From CAZYME01 sp964648115 (GTDB lineage Bacteria; Pseudomonadota; Gammaproteobacteria; Legionellales; Legionellaceae), in contig CAZYME010000011.1 in the NCBI GenBank assembly GCA_964648115.1, positions 6,729 through 70,728 on the forward strand: DNA of 64,000 bases. The letters run 5' to 3'. A program made the position numbers and the translations under genes. The notes below the pieces were generated by a model. It ran no database searches. It saw only the letters and a list, made by a program, of their open reading frames with translations, and was not told the origin of the DNA. Each line of letters opens with the position of its first letter. The stretch's first letter is position 1. Shown here in pieces: positions 32,535-41,597 of this stretch.

Positions 32535-33962
32535 TTATTCTGCTTTTTTCTTCTTTGGGATATACAAATCTGTAATTGTTCCCTCAAACATTTCAGCAGC
32601 TTGTGCAATTGTTTCTGAAACCGTGGGATGAGGGTGAATGGTTAAGGCGATATCTTCTACCTCACATTCCATTTCAATCGCTAAGGCTGTTTCCGTAATC
32701 AGATCACCCGCATTAACACCAACAATTCCCGCGCCTAAAATACGCTTGCTCTTAGGGCAAAATAGTAATTTAGTTATCCCCTCCTCTCTACCCATGCTCA
32801 GCGCACGACCACTTGCAGCCCATGGAAAAGAGGCTTTTTCATAGACGACCCCATTCGCTTTGGCATCTTTTTCCGTCAAACCAACCCACGCAATTTCAGG
32901 ATCAGTGTAGGCAACACTAGGGATACATTTAGGCTCAAAATAATGCTTCATGCCACAAATAACTTCAGCAGCGACTTTCCCTTCAGGGATAGATTTATGT
33001 GCCAACATCGGCTGCCCAACAACGTCACCAATAGCAAAAATATGAGAAACATTGGTACGCAGTTGATTATCAACAGGAATGAAACCACGCTCATTAACTT
33101 TCACGCCTGCTTTATCCGCATCAATAGTTGCGCCATTTGGTTTACGTCCTACTGCAACTAACACTTGTTGAAAGCACAATGGCTTGCTGGTCGCATGATC
33201 ACCTTCCATCGATACATGAATTCCGTCTTTTTTAGCTTCAACCGCAGTCACCTTTGTTTTGAGAAGGAATTTAACACCCTTCTTGCTCATGCGTTTTTGC
33301 AATACATTAACTAGTTCAGCATCAGCACCAGGGATTAATTGATCTAGGAATTCAACAACAGTAACATTCACACCCAAAGCACTATAAACAGTGGCCATTT
33401 CCAAACCAATAATACCACCACCTAACACCAACAAATCTCCTTTAATATCTGCTAGTTCAAGCGCACCTGTTGAGCTAAAAATTCGTTTATCTTCAGGGAT
33501 AAATGGCAAGTTCACTGACTCGCTACCAACCGCAATAATAGCATTTTCAAAGTCAACTGTGGTTTTCCCATCTTTACCGTCAACAATAATTTGATGAGCG
33601 CTAGAGAATTTAGCTACACCTGTTACAACTTCAACTTTACGCTGCTTAGCCAGTGCATTTAGTCCACCGGTTAATTTGCTAACCACTGAGTTTTTCCAAG
33701 CAAGCATTTTTGCATTATCAAGTTTTGGCTCAGAAAAGCTCACACCTTGATTTGCCATTTCATGGGTTTCATCCACTACTTTTGCAATATGCAATAATGC
33801 CTTGGAGGGAATACAACCCACATTTAAACAAACACCACCTAGCGTAGCGAAACGCTCAACCAGTACAACACGCTTACCCAGGTCGGCGGCGCGAAATGCG
33901 GCTGTATAACCACCAGGCCCACTACCGATCACTACTAGGTCTGTCTTAATTTGTTTAGTCAT
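32535..33962 (-). CDS. lpdA: Dihydrolipoamide dehydrogenase (E3)
   Basis: FAD enzyme that reoxidises dihydrolipoamide with NAD. FAD-binding VVIGSGPGGYTAAFRA is at the N-terminus, the redox disulfide in GGVCLNVGCIPSKALLH near 42-58, the NAD site in LLVLGGGIIGLEMATVYSAL near 178, and the active-site His in HPHPTVSETI near 447. 475 residues. Third gene of aceE-aceF-lpdA; it probably also supplies E3 to the pdhABC complex and 2-oxoglutarate dehydrogenase. Confidence 0.97.
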   Translation of the reverse strand: MTKQIKTDLVVIGSGPGGYTAAFRAADLGKRVVLVERFATLGGVCLNVGCIPSKALLHIAKVVDETHEMANQGVSFSEPKLDNAKMLAWKNSVVSKLTGGLNALAKQRKVEVVTGVAKFSSAHQIIVDGKDGKTTVDFENAIIAVGSESVNLPFIPEDKRIFSSTGALELADIKGDLLVLGGGIIGLEMATVYSALGVNVTVVEFLDQLIPGADAELVNVLQKRMSKKGVKFLLKTKVTAVEAKKDGIHVSMEGDHATSKPLCFQQVLVAVGRKPNGATIDADKAGVKVNERGFIPVDNQLRTNVSHIFAIGDVVGQPMLAHKSIPEGKVAAEVICGMKHYFEPKCIPSVAYTDPEIAWVGLTEKDAKANGVVYEKASFPWAASGRALSMGREEGITKLLFCPKSKRILGAGIVGVNAGDLITETALAIEMECEVEDIALTIHPHPTVSETIAQAAEMFEGTITDLYIPKKKKAE

Positions 33963-33986
33963 CTAAAAAACCTCTTGGAAAAATTA

Positions 33987-35606
33987 CTATAATAAAATTT
34001 GTCGTATATCGCCTAAACCCTCGCTGATAAAACGAGTGAAACGTGCAGCCTCCGCACCATCGATAACACGATGATCATATGAAAGTGACAAAGGTAGCAT
34101 CAAGCGTGGTTTAAACGCACCGTCTTCATAAACAGGCTTCATGGTGGAGCGTGATAACCCAAGAATTGCGACCTCGGGACTATTAATAATAGGTGTAAAC
34201 GCCGTACCGCCAATGCCGCCCAAGCTTGAAATGGTAAAACAACCACCACTCATGTCCGCGGGCATTAAACCTTTATCACGCGCTTTCGCACTCAAACGCG
34301 CCATTTCTTTTGCAATATCGAAAATAGGTAAACGATCAACGTCTTTAATTACTGGCACAACTAAACCATTTGGCGTTTCTACAGCTATGCCAATATTGAA
34401 ATACTGTTTGTAAATTAAATTTTCACCACTGTTATCTAAAGATGCATTAAATTGCGGATATACAGATAGCGCTCTGCTAACAATTTTACAAACAAAGGCT
34501 AATATCGTTAATTTAACATCAGAAGTCTTGGTCATTTCAGCTTTTCTAAACGCTTCAAGCTCGGTAATGTCTGCCTCATCAAACTGCGTGACATGGGGGA
34601 TAGTTACCCAAGAGCGGTGAACGTTTACGCCCGTTAATCGTTTGATTTTGTTGAGTGGTTTAATATCAATACCACCAAATTTACTGAAATCAATGCGGGG
34701 AGCATCGGCTATTACTAAACCACCTGCTGGAGCTTTTTGATTGATTTTAGCCTTCACATACTGTGCGACATCTTCTTTGCTAATACGTGATTTGCGCCCT
34801 GATCCTCTTACCTCTGTTAGGTTAACTCCTAATTCACGCGCCATGCGCCGAACCGCGGGGCCGGCTGAAATGATGGTGTTATTATCTGCTAGTTTCTGCT
34901 GTCTTTCAGGCGCGCTCGTTATTTCTGGAGGAGTAGCACGCTGTGGCGCTGGCTTGCTTTCACTTTCTGTTGACGTGGCGACGTTTGAGCTCGGCTCAGG
35001 TTGCTCTGAATTTTGCTCAACCTCTAGGGTTAAAATTAAATCGCCTTCAGATACTTTATCGCCTAATTTCATCTGTAATGAGCGAACTACACCCGCCATA
35101 GGAGATGGGATTTCCATACTGGCTTTGTCTGACTCTAGCGTAATCAATGGGGTATCTTTAGCGATGACATCGCCTTCTTTCACTAAGATTTCGATGACAT
35201 CTACACCAGTTGCTCCACCAATATCGGGTACTTTAACTGCTGAGTTAACTTTTTTAGACCCGCTATTTTTTTCAGAGGAAGATTTAGGCTCAGACTTTGG
35301 CTTGCTTTCATTTTCTATTGGCGCAGGAGGTATCTGCTTATCAGCAGCTGGCTCTGGCTTTTCTTCATCCCCAACGAGCGTTAGGATCACATCACCTTCA
35401 GATACTTTATCGCCCTTTTTTACCTGTAATGAATGAATCACGCCAGCCATGGGAGAAGGGATCTCCATGCTAGCTTTATCTGACTCTAAGGTGATCAAGG
35501 ATGTGTCTATCGTGATCGTATCACCCTTTTTCACGAGGACTTCGATGACGTCTACGTCAGTCGTTCCACCAATGTCAGGTACTTTAATTTTGATTTCATC
35601 TGCCAT
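33987..35606 (-). CDS. aceF: Pyruvate dehydrogenase E2, dihydrolipoamide acetyltransferase
   Basis: Two tandem lipoyl domains (residues about 1-78 and 122-198, each with LESDKASMEIPSPMAGV) are joined by Pro/Glu/Ser/Lys-rich linkers. A peripheral-subunit-binding domain (AGPAVRRMARELGVNLTEVR to ISKEDVAQYV) and the acetyltransferase core ending SLSYDHRVIDGAEAARF follow. The catalytic His and Asp are intact, in contrast to the pdhC product at 8.9 kb. 539 residues; E. coli AceF has three lipoyl domains. It follows aceE across a 115-bp spacer holding a repeat. Confidence 0.97.
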   Translation of the reverse strand: MADEIKIKVPDIGGTTDVDVIEVLVKKGDTITIDTSLITLESDKASMEIPSPMAGVIHSLQVKKGDKVSEGDVILTLVGDEEKPEPAADKQIPPAPIENESKPKSEPKSSSEKNSGSKKVNSAVKVPDIGGATGVDVIEILVKEGDVIAKDTPLITLESDKASMEIPSPMAGVVRSLQMKLGDKVSEGDLILTLEVEQNSEQPEPSSNVATSTESESKPAPQRATPPEITSAPERQQKLADNNTIISAGPAVRRMARELGVNLTEVRGSGRKSRISKEDVAQYVKAKINQKAPAGGLVIADAPRIDFSKFGGIDIKPLNKIKRLTGVNVHRSWVTIPHVTQFDEADITELEAFRKAEMTKTSDVKLTILAFVCKIVSRALSVYPQFNASLDNSGENLIYKQYFNIGIAVETPNGLVVPVIKDVDRLPIFDIAKEMARLSAKARDKGLMPADMSGGCFTISSLGGIGGTAFTPIINSPEVAILGLSRSTMKPVYEDGAFKPRLMLPLSLSYDHRVIDGAEAARFTRFISEGLGDIRQILL

Positions 35607-35653
35607 ATATACCTCTATCTAAAAGCAAAGCGAAACGCGCCTTATCTTTTTTC

Positions 35654-35717
35654 GTAGGTTGGGCCCATGGCCCAACGCAGCAATTCACACCATTTTTGGG
35701 CCATGGGACCAACCTAC
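35654..35717. repeat. Family B palindromes in the aceE-aceF spacer
   Basis: GTAGGTTGGGCCCATGGCCC then AAC, and a second arm TTTTTGGGCCATGGGACCAA ending CCTAC. A hairpin here could stabilise or attenuate the intercistronic message. Confidence 0.75.
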
Positions 35718-35721
35718 TTTA

Positions 35722-38391
35722 TTAATGTGCAATGATCGGATCGACTTTTTCAGGGTCAATTCCATAACGTTTCATCGCGTCTAGTACAGTAGATGGAGGC
35801 ACCTCACCTTGCTCTGCCAGCGCATTTAGCGCAGTTAATACAATATATTTAGCGTCCACTTCAAAGAAGTGTCGCAATTTCTCCCGGGTATCGCTACGAC
35901 CAAAACCATCCGTACCAAGTGTCACGTAAGGCGATTGAATAAATGGCCTGATTTGCTCTGCATATAAACGCATGTAATCTGTTGCTGCAATAATTGGGCC
36001 TACTCGTCCTGCCAATTGCTGCTCCACATAACTCTGTTGCGCTTTTTTATCGGGATGCATACGATTATGACGCTCAACTGCCAAGCCATCACGACGCAAC
36101 TCATTAAAGCTAGTCACGCTCCAAATGTCTGCTGTTACCGAGAAATCCTCTTTTAACAAGCGCGCGGCTTCAATCACTTCACGTAAAATAGTACCACTAC
36201 CTAATAGTTGCACATGCTTCTTCGCTTTTTTAGAGCAATCTTGCAACAAATACATGCCCTTGATTATCCCATCTTCAACACCAGCAGGCATATCCGGATG
36301 CTTATAGTTCTCATTCATTACTGTAATATAGAAAAATACATTATCCTCAAGTTCATACATACGGTACAAACCATGCTGAATAATAACCGCTAACTCATAA
36401 GCATAAGTGGGGTCATAAGCAACGCAATTAGGAATGGTAGAAGCCATTATATGACTATGACCATCCTGGTGTTGTAAACCCTCACCAGCAAGGGTAGTTC
36501 TACCTGCCGTGCCCCCTAATAAAAAGCCACGTGCTTGCATATCACCAGCTGCCCAAGCAAGGTCACCAATTCGTTGAAAACCAAACATGGAGTAGTAGAT
36601 ATAAAATGGAACCATAGCTAGTTTATTTGAGCTATATGAGGTAGCAGCTGCCATCCATGAGCAAAAAGCACCTGCCTCATTGATTCCTTCTTCTAAAATC
36701 TGCCCATCTCTCGCTTCTCGATAATACATCACTTGCTCATGATCCACTGGGGTATACAACTGCCCTACTGGTGAATAAATACCTATTTGCCGGAACAATC
36801 CTTCCATACCAAACGTACGGCATTCATCGGGTACAATAGGCACTATACGCGGTCCCAGCTCTTTATCTTTCAATAAGGCTGACAAAATTCTTACAAAGGC
36901 CATGGTGGTGGAGATTTCACGATCGCCTAAATTTTTTGTGACCACTGAAAAAGCCGAGAGATCAGGGATTGTTAATGGCTCAAACGTTGAACTACGTGCG
37001 GGTAAATATCCACCCAACGCCTCACGTTGCTTACGTAAATAGAGGATCTCAGGGCTATCGTCAGCAGGTCGGTAAAATGGTACCTCAGTAATCTTTTCAT
37101 CACTAATAGGTATGCTGAAACGATCTCTAAATGCACGTAGATGCTCCACGCTCATTTTCTTTTGTTGATGGGTAATATTCATGCCTTCCCCAGCCGCACC
37201 CATACCATAACCCTTTACGGTTTTAGCAAGAATAACGGTAGGACCGCCACGATGCGCTACGGCTTGAGCATAGGCTGCAAAAACTTTTTGTGAGTCGTGA
37301 CCTCCACGATTCAATCTCCAAATTTCTTCGTCTGATAAATGCTCTACCATTTTTTTCAGTTCAGGGTATTGGCCAAAAAAATGCTCGCGCACATATGCGC
37401 CATCGTTGGCTTTGTACCCTTGATAATCACCATCAACGCATTCTTCCATGCGCTTTTGCATCAAACCATCTTTATCTAACGCAAATAAGGGATCCCAACG
37501 TCCGCCCCATATCACCTTGATAACATTCCAACCAGCTCCACGAAATACACCTTCCAGTTCTTGAATGATCTTGCCATTACCTCGCACCGGCCCATCCAGA
37601 CGTTGCAAATTACAATTCACTACAAAAATAAGATTATCTAGCTTTTCTCGTGCGGCAATCGAAAGCGCACCCAATGATTCAGGCTCATCCGTTTCACCAT
37701 CACCAAGAAATGCCCAGACTTTGCGATCCGCAGCCTCGATCAAACCACGATTTTCTAAATATTTCATAAACCGTGCTTGATAAATTGCTTGCAGTGGCCC
37801 CAACCCCATAGACACCGTTGGGAACTGCCAGAAATCCTCCATTAACCATGGGTGAGGATAAGAAGATAAACCATCCACTTCGACTTCTTGTCTAAATTTA
37901 TCCAACTGTTGTTCGGAAAGCCGTCCCTCGAGGTAAGCGCGTGCATAAATACCAGGGGAAGAATGGCCTTGGATATACAATAAATCCCCGCCATGCTTAC
38001 CATTAGGCCCTTTAAAAAAATGATTAAATCCTGTTTCATAAAGCGTAGCAGCAGAAGCATAAGAGGCAATATGCCCTCCCAATTCCGGTGCGTATTTACC
38101 AGCCCGGACAACCATTGCTACCGCATTCCACCGGATCAACGCACTAATACGCTTACTCATTCCCTCATCAGGGGGAATTGGCTTTTCTTCATAAGTTTTG
38201 ATGGTGTTTCTATAGGGGGTATGAACAGAACTTGCAAGCCTGATACCTTCTGCATTGGCTTTATTAAGTAATTCTTGTAATAAAAATGCGGCACGCTCAC
38301 TGCCATCATTGCTAACCACGGCTTGTAATGCTTCTAGCCACTCTCGTGTTTCTATTGGATCAATATCATTAATAATTTTTTCATTTGCCAT
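35722..38391 (-). CDS. aceE: Pyruvate dehydrogenase E1, homodimeric type
   Basis: Thiamine-diphosphate-dependent E1 of the E. coli type, 889 residues, in a single chain. TPP motif GDGETDEPESLGALSIAARE followed by LIFVVNCNLQRLDGPVRGNG is near residues 230-270. Other hallmarks are SSYPHPWLMEDFWQFPTVSMG, GLQHQDGHSHIMASTIPNC and the C-terminal VTLGTDGFGRSDTREKLR. First gene of aceE-aceF-lpdA. A second, heterotetrameric E1 (pdhAB) lies 28 kb away. No pdhR regulator gene is adjacent. Confidence 0.97.
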   Translation of the reverse strand: MANEKIINDIDPIETREWLEALQAVVSNDGSERAAFLLQELLNKANAEGIRLASSVHTPYRNTIKTYEEKPIPPDEGMSKRISALIRWNAVAMVVRAGKYAPELGGHIASYASAATLYETGFNHFFKGPNGKHGGDLLYIQGHSSPGIYARAYLEGRLSEQQLDKFRQEVEVDGLSSYPHPWLMEDFWQFPTVSMGLGPLQAIYQARFMKYLENRGLIEAADRKVWAFLGDGETDEPESLGALSIAAREKLDNLIFVVNCNLQRLDGPVRGNGKIIQELEGVFRGAGWNVIKVIWGGRWDPLFALDKDGLMQKRMEECVDGDYQGYKANDGAYVREHFFGQYPELKKMVEHLSDEEIWRLNRGGHDSQKVFAAYAQAVAHRGGPTVILAKTVKGYGMGAAGEGMNITHQQKKMSVEHLRAFRDRFSIPISDEKITEVPFYRPADDSPEILYLRKQREALGGYLPARSSTFEPLTIPDLSAFSVVTKNLGDREISTTMAFVRILSALLKDKELGPRIVPIVPDECRTFGMEGLFRQIGIYSPVGQLYTPVDHEQVMYYREARDGQILEEGINEAGAFCSWMAAATSYSSNKLAMVPFYIYYSMFGFQRIGDLAWAAGDMQARGFLLGGTAGRTTLAGEGLQHQDGHSHIMASTIPNCVAYDPTYAYELAVIIQHGLYRMYELEDNVFFYITVMNENYKHPDMPAGVEDGIIKGMYLLQDCSKKAKKHVQLLGSGTILREVIEAARLLKEDFSVTADIWSVTSFNELRRDGLAVERHNRMHPDKKAQQSYVEQQLAGRVGPIIAATDYMRLYAEQIRPFIQSPYVTLGTDGFGRSDTREKLRHFFEVDAKYIVLTALNALAEQGEVPPSTVLDAMKRYGIDPEKVDPIIAH

Positions 38392-38409
38392 GAGAATGTT
38401 CCTCAGGAG

Positions 38410-38790
38410 TTAACAGCAAGCCGGGCCAACTTGCAAACGTTTATGAATAAGACCCGTGCAAGACTGTGTGCAAACATTAAAGTCCGCTAAACAGTTACAT
38501 GTGGTTTTGCGGCATTGTAGTGGATCTCGATAAGAATTCAACTCGCGCGCAATAATTCCACCTTGAATATTCTGCTCATGTATATATCGGCTGTAATTAC
38601 GAGCAGTAGCGCATTTTGCATCCAATGAGCACTCATTACAACCATTATCACAAACTTGATTACATGTTTTGAGGCGCTCTTTACAGCTATTTTTACATGC
38701 AGCACGTTCTTGCGCACACTGAACCGAAACCGGTTGAGTTGCACATGCAGCTAGTGCCAGCATTGCGGCACACAATACCATACGTATCAT
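38410..38790 (-). CDS. Cysteine-rich lipoprotein, 126 residues
   Basis: Signal peptide with lipobox ALAAC (Cys16). The mature part is packed with Cys in CxxxC and CxxC spacings (CAQERAACKNSCKERLKTC, CDNGCNECSLDAKC, CRKTTCNCLADFNVCTQSC) and ends ACC, roughly one residue in seven. That suggests a disulfide-stabilised or metal-binding fold in the periplasm or outer membrane. Family not recognised. It lies directly upstream of aceE on the same strand, 18 bases from its start, and could share the transcript. Confidence 0.7.
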   Translation of the reverse strand: MIRMVLCAAMLALAACATQPVSVQCAQERAACKNSCKERLKTCNQVCDNGCNECSLDAKCATARNYSRYIHEQNIQGGIIARELNSYRDPLQCRKTTCNCLADFNVCTQSCTGLIHKRLQVGPACC

Positions 38791-38890
38791 AACTCACTTA
38801 CCTCTATATGATCTGAATAGCACTTACTTAAGGAAAGTTCAGCTAAAAACAGCCCGTCGATTATTTGTACCCTTCACATATAACCTTAAT

Positions 38891-39631
38891 TTACATCCAT
38901 GCAACCAGTGTAAAAAACGCAAGTAAAACCAATAAGAGGATGACCGCATATTCGACAAGCTTCTCTGCTTGTAACATTTTAGCAGATTTAGCCCCGTTTG
39001 AGCTAAGTGCCTGCAAACCGCACACACTGAGAAGGGTTTGATTATTAGAGGGTGCTTTAAAAAATAACTTCCAAAAATCCCGCAACCCCGCCTGAAAATT
39101 ACCCACCAACAAATATAATAATACTGTCATTCGTGCAGGCAACCAATCAAGAATATTAGTTAAGCGCGTTGCTATCTGGTTTAGCGATTGCTGCTGCTGA
39201 CTCTGATAAATAAGCCTGTACACTAATGCAGCCAACGGGCCCAAAGTAATATACCAAAACAATACCGCAAATAATTGTCCATTAGCCTGCTCTAAATATT
39301 CAGCAATCTCGTCTTGAGTAGCATTCTCAGCTACTGATACATGCACTGGGTAAAATGGATTTCCGGGCCCAATACAACAATATACAATAATAAGATTGAG
39401 CAGTAATCCTACAAATCCAAAAACACTATTTGAGAAGTAATATAAGATAACAGACACAACCACGACAAAAGGCAACAAAATAAAGGCGAGGATTATCCAT
39501 GGGGAAACTTTTTGTAGTCGCCGGGCTATGAAATCAATATAAGCTGAAGTCCAATAAAAGCGTTTATGTAAAGCAGCATGCACCAAAAACCGCTCACTTA
39601 GTAAACAAAGAACAATAACCAACAATTTCAT
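38891..39631 (-). CDS. ampE: AmpE-like inner-membrane protein
   Basis: Multi-pass membrane protein of the AmpE/CobD-like group. The N-terminal CLLSERFLVHAALHKRF matches the AmpE signature, GPGNPFYPVHVSVAENATQD the central loop, and hydrophobic helices lie near residues 45-90, 118-140, 163-178 and 225-244. AmpE is linked to beta-lactamase induction and cell-wall recycling with AmpD, though its function is unclear. Here it follows an antiporter gene with five bases between, and ampD is not adjacent. 246 residues. Confidence 0.75.
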   Translation of the reverse strand: MKLLVIVLCLLSERFLVHAALHKRFYWTSAYIDFIARRLQKVSPWIILAFILLPFVVVVSVILYYFSNSVFGFVGLLLNLIIVYCCIGPGNPFYPVHVSVAENATQDEIAEYLEQANGQLFAVLFWYITLGPLAALVYRLIYQSQQQQSLNQIATRLTNILDWLPARMTVLLYLLVGNFQAGLRDFWKLFFKAPSNNQTLLSVCGLQALSSNGAKSAKMLQAEKLVEYAVILLLVLLAFFTLVAWM

Positions 39632-39636
39632 TTTGC

Positions 39637-40809
39637 CTAATCCTTACGCATTTTTTCAGACAATGACATGGGTGTAGGGTATTTCAATACTACTAAATAA
39701 GAAGAAACAATAAATGTTAGAATGGTAGTCGCTTGAATCAGATTTGAGGCTACATCTGAGATAAGGTTAGCGCTCAAAGCAATACTTGCCACCAGCAACG
39801 AAAACTCACTCGCTTGACCTAAACGAAGCCCCACCTCTTTAGCAACTAATTTTTTTTCCCCGGCTTTGACAAACAATAACCGAAAACATAGCGGCTTTAA
39901 GAACAACATGAGCAACGCTAAGATACAAGCGGGGATTACAACTTGCGCTGCAAAACTAAAGTTAAAGGTGGCTCCTACGGAAAAGAAAAACAACACTAGG
40001 AAAAAGTCTCGTAATGGTTTCAAGCTTTCCGCAATAAAAAGAGAGATAGGGCTAGCCGCCAATGCTACGCCAGCAACGAAAGCTCCAATGTCCTCTGATA
40101 AGCCCATTTTTTGCCCAAGGACTGATAAACCAAGACACCAGCCAATGGAGAGTAAAAATACATACTCTTGTGTTCTATCAAAACGCGCCAATAATTTGAC
40201 TAGCACATAACGTTCGAAGAGGAATGCAAATAAGATTAATGAAGGAAGAGCCACCCCTACCAAAAGAAGATCGTTCCAAACCAGGCCTCCCCCATCTTGT
40301 GCACCATTAATCAAAATTAAAACAATAATGGCTATCAGATCTTGCATCAACAGCACGCTTATCATCACCTCACCCGTATGCTGGTGATGCAAAATTGTTG
40401 TTGGAAGTAATTTAAGACCAATGATGGTACTTGAGAACATCATAGCTGCAGCCAGGACCCAACATTCTGTAGTAGACAGACCAAACCAACATCCAATCAA
40501 ATAAGCAATGAGGGCAAAAATCAATGAACTAAACATTGCGATCCAGGTTACTTCTTTAAGCATATGGATTAGATTTTGAGGCTGCAGGTGTAATCCGAGC
40601 AGAAATAGCAAAAATACAATCCCAACATCGCCCACTTGTCGGACTGCACCGAGATCAGATACTAAACCTAAACCCCAAGGGCCTAAGGCGGCACCCAATA
40701 AAATATAGGCAACTAACAAAGATTGCTTGGTATAGAGCACGACCGTTGAAAAAACTGCAGCACCCGCGAAAATCAAAAAAATCGTGTAAAACACTGTACC
40801 ATCATGCAT
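39637..40809 (-). CDS. CPA2-type cation/proton antiporter (KefB/KefC-like, no TrkA domain)
   Basis: A monovalent cation:proton antiporter-2 membrane domain with about 11-12 helices. Recognisable stretches are ILLGAALGPWGLGLVSDLG, DVGIVFLLFLLGLHLQPQNL, MMFSSTIIGLKLLP, SVLLMQDLIAIIVLILING (with the family's QD motif) and ALAASPISLFIAESLKPLRD. It ends after the membrane domain at residue 390, so the nucleotide-binding RCK/TrkA-N domain of Kef channels is absent. Ion specificity cannot be read; K+ or Na+ exchange is likely. Forms a pair with ampE. Confidence 0.88.
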   Translation of the reverse strand: MHDGTVFYTIFLIFAGAAVFSTVVLYTKQSLLVAYILLGAALGPWGLGLVSDLGAVRQVGDVGIVFLLFLLGLHLQPQNLIHMLKEVTWIAMFSSLIFALIAYLIGCWFGLSTTECWVLAAAMMFSSTIIGLKLLPTTILHHQHTGEVMISVLLMQDLIAIIVLILINGAQDGGGLVWNDLLLVGVALPSLILFAFLFERYVLVKLLARFDRTQEYVFLLSIGWCLGLSVLGQKMGLSEDIGAFVAGVALAASPISLFIAESLKPLRDFFLVLFFFSVGATFNFSFAAQVVIPACILALLMLFLKPLCFRLLFVKAGEKKLVAKEVGLRLGQASEFSLLVASIALSANLISDVASNLIQATTILTFIVSSYLVVLKYPTPMSLSEKMRKD

Positions 40810-40830
40810 ATTATCTCTCTGTCGGCGTTG

Positions 40831-40866
40831 ATCCCCGCATTACGCTTCGCTCCATACGGGCTACAT
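40831..40866. repeat. REP-like palindrome, family A (inverted)
   Basis: ATCCCCGCATTACGCTTCGC then TCCATACGGGCTACAT, nearly identical to the copy at 21819. It lies between the antiporter and the persulfide dioxygenase genes. Confidence 0.75.
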
Positions 40867-40892
40867 TTTTTTAAATTTTTATCAGTTCACTC

Positions 40893-41585
40893 TTAACTTT
40901 CCAAAATACCACAATTCTTATTCGCAGGAACAGCAATGTCCATCATTTTTGGTCTGGGTAAGTTTAAACCATTCATTAAAGTAATATATTCTTGTTTAGA
41001 TTTAACCCGTAAGCGAGGATTAAAGCGGATTTCCTCACCAATGGTACTAACCGTCATCCCATTGTAATCATGTCCTGGGTAAACTAACGTGCTTTCTGGT
41101 AAGCATAACAATCGATTCAACAAACTATCATATTGCTGGCTTGGGCTGCCGTTTTGAAAATCAGTACGACCTGTGCCACGAATAAATAAAGTATCGCCTG
41201 TAAAAATTCTATCACTCATTAAAAAACAATACGAATCATCAGTATGGCCAGGAGTGTATATAACGGTGAATTTAAGCCCACCAAAATCGAGAATATCATT
41301 ATCGCGGAATTTTGCTAAAACGCCCCCTGCTTGGCTTTGCTCTCCCATCATGGACTTGCAATTCAAGGTCATGCTCAACTCACCTATAGCGGTAATATGA
41401 TCAGCATGTAGGTGAGTATCCATTGCAGCAACAAGTGTCAGATCAAGTTGTTTGATTAGCGTTAGATATTGATTAACATTCCTTTTAACCGGATCAATGA
41501 TCACAGCCTCTTTCCCATAATCTGCCGCGAGTAAATAAGTGTACGTTGACGATTCACTATCAAATAATTGGCGAAACAACATCAT
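40893..41585 (-). CDS. ETHE1-like persulfide dioxygenase (metallo-beta-lactamase fold)
   Basis: Oxidises glutathione persulfide to sulfite; a mononuclear iron enzyme of the ETHE1 group. The N-terminus MLFRQLFDSESSTYTYLL is characteristic. Metal ligands are THLHADHI near residue 57, YTPGHTDDSYCF near 110, FTGDTLFIRGTGRTDFQNGS near 128 and YPGHDYNG near 170. 230 residues. The ETHE1-specific TGRTDFQ segment separates it from glyoxalase II. No rhodanese or sulfide-quinone reductase gene is adjacent. Confidence 0.88.
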   Translation of the reverse strand: MMLFRQLFDSESSTYTYLLAADYGKEAVIIDPVKRNVNQYLTLIKQLDLTLVAAMDTHLHADHITAIGELSMTLNCKSMMGEQSQAGGVLAKFRDNDILDFGGLKFTVIYTPGHTDDSYCFLMSDRIFTGDTLFIRGTGRTDFQNGSPSQQYDSLLNRLLCLPESTLVYPGHDYNGMTVSTIGEEIRFNPRLRVKSKQEYITLMNGLNLPRPKMMDIAVPANKNCGILES

Positions 41586-41597
41586 CGGACTCCGTAG

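Noticed and set aside
34741..35436. A 231-codon plus-strand frame opposite aceF
   Set aside because: It mirrors the repetitive lipoyl domains and linkers of aceF; no start signal or homology.
39866..40210. A 114-codon plus-strand frame rich in Asn and Lys
   Set aside because: Antisense to membrane helices of the antiporter gene; the composition is the complement of hydrophobic codons.
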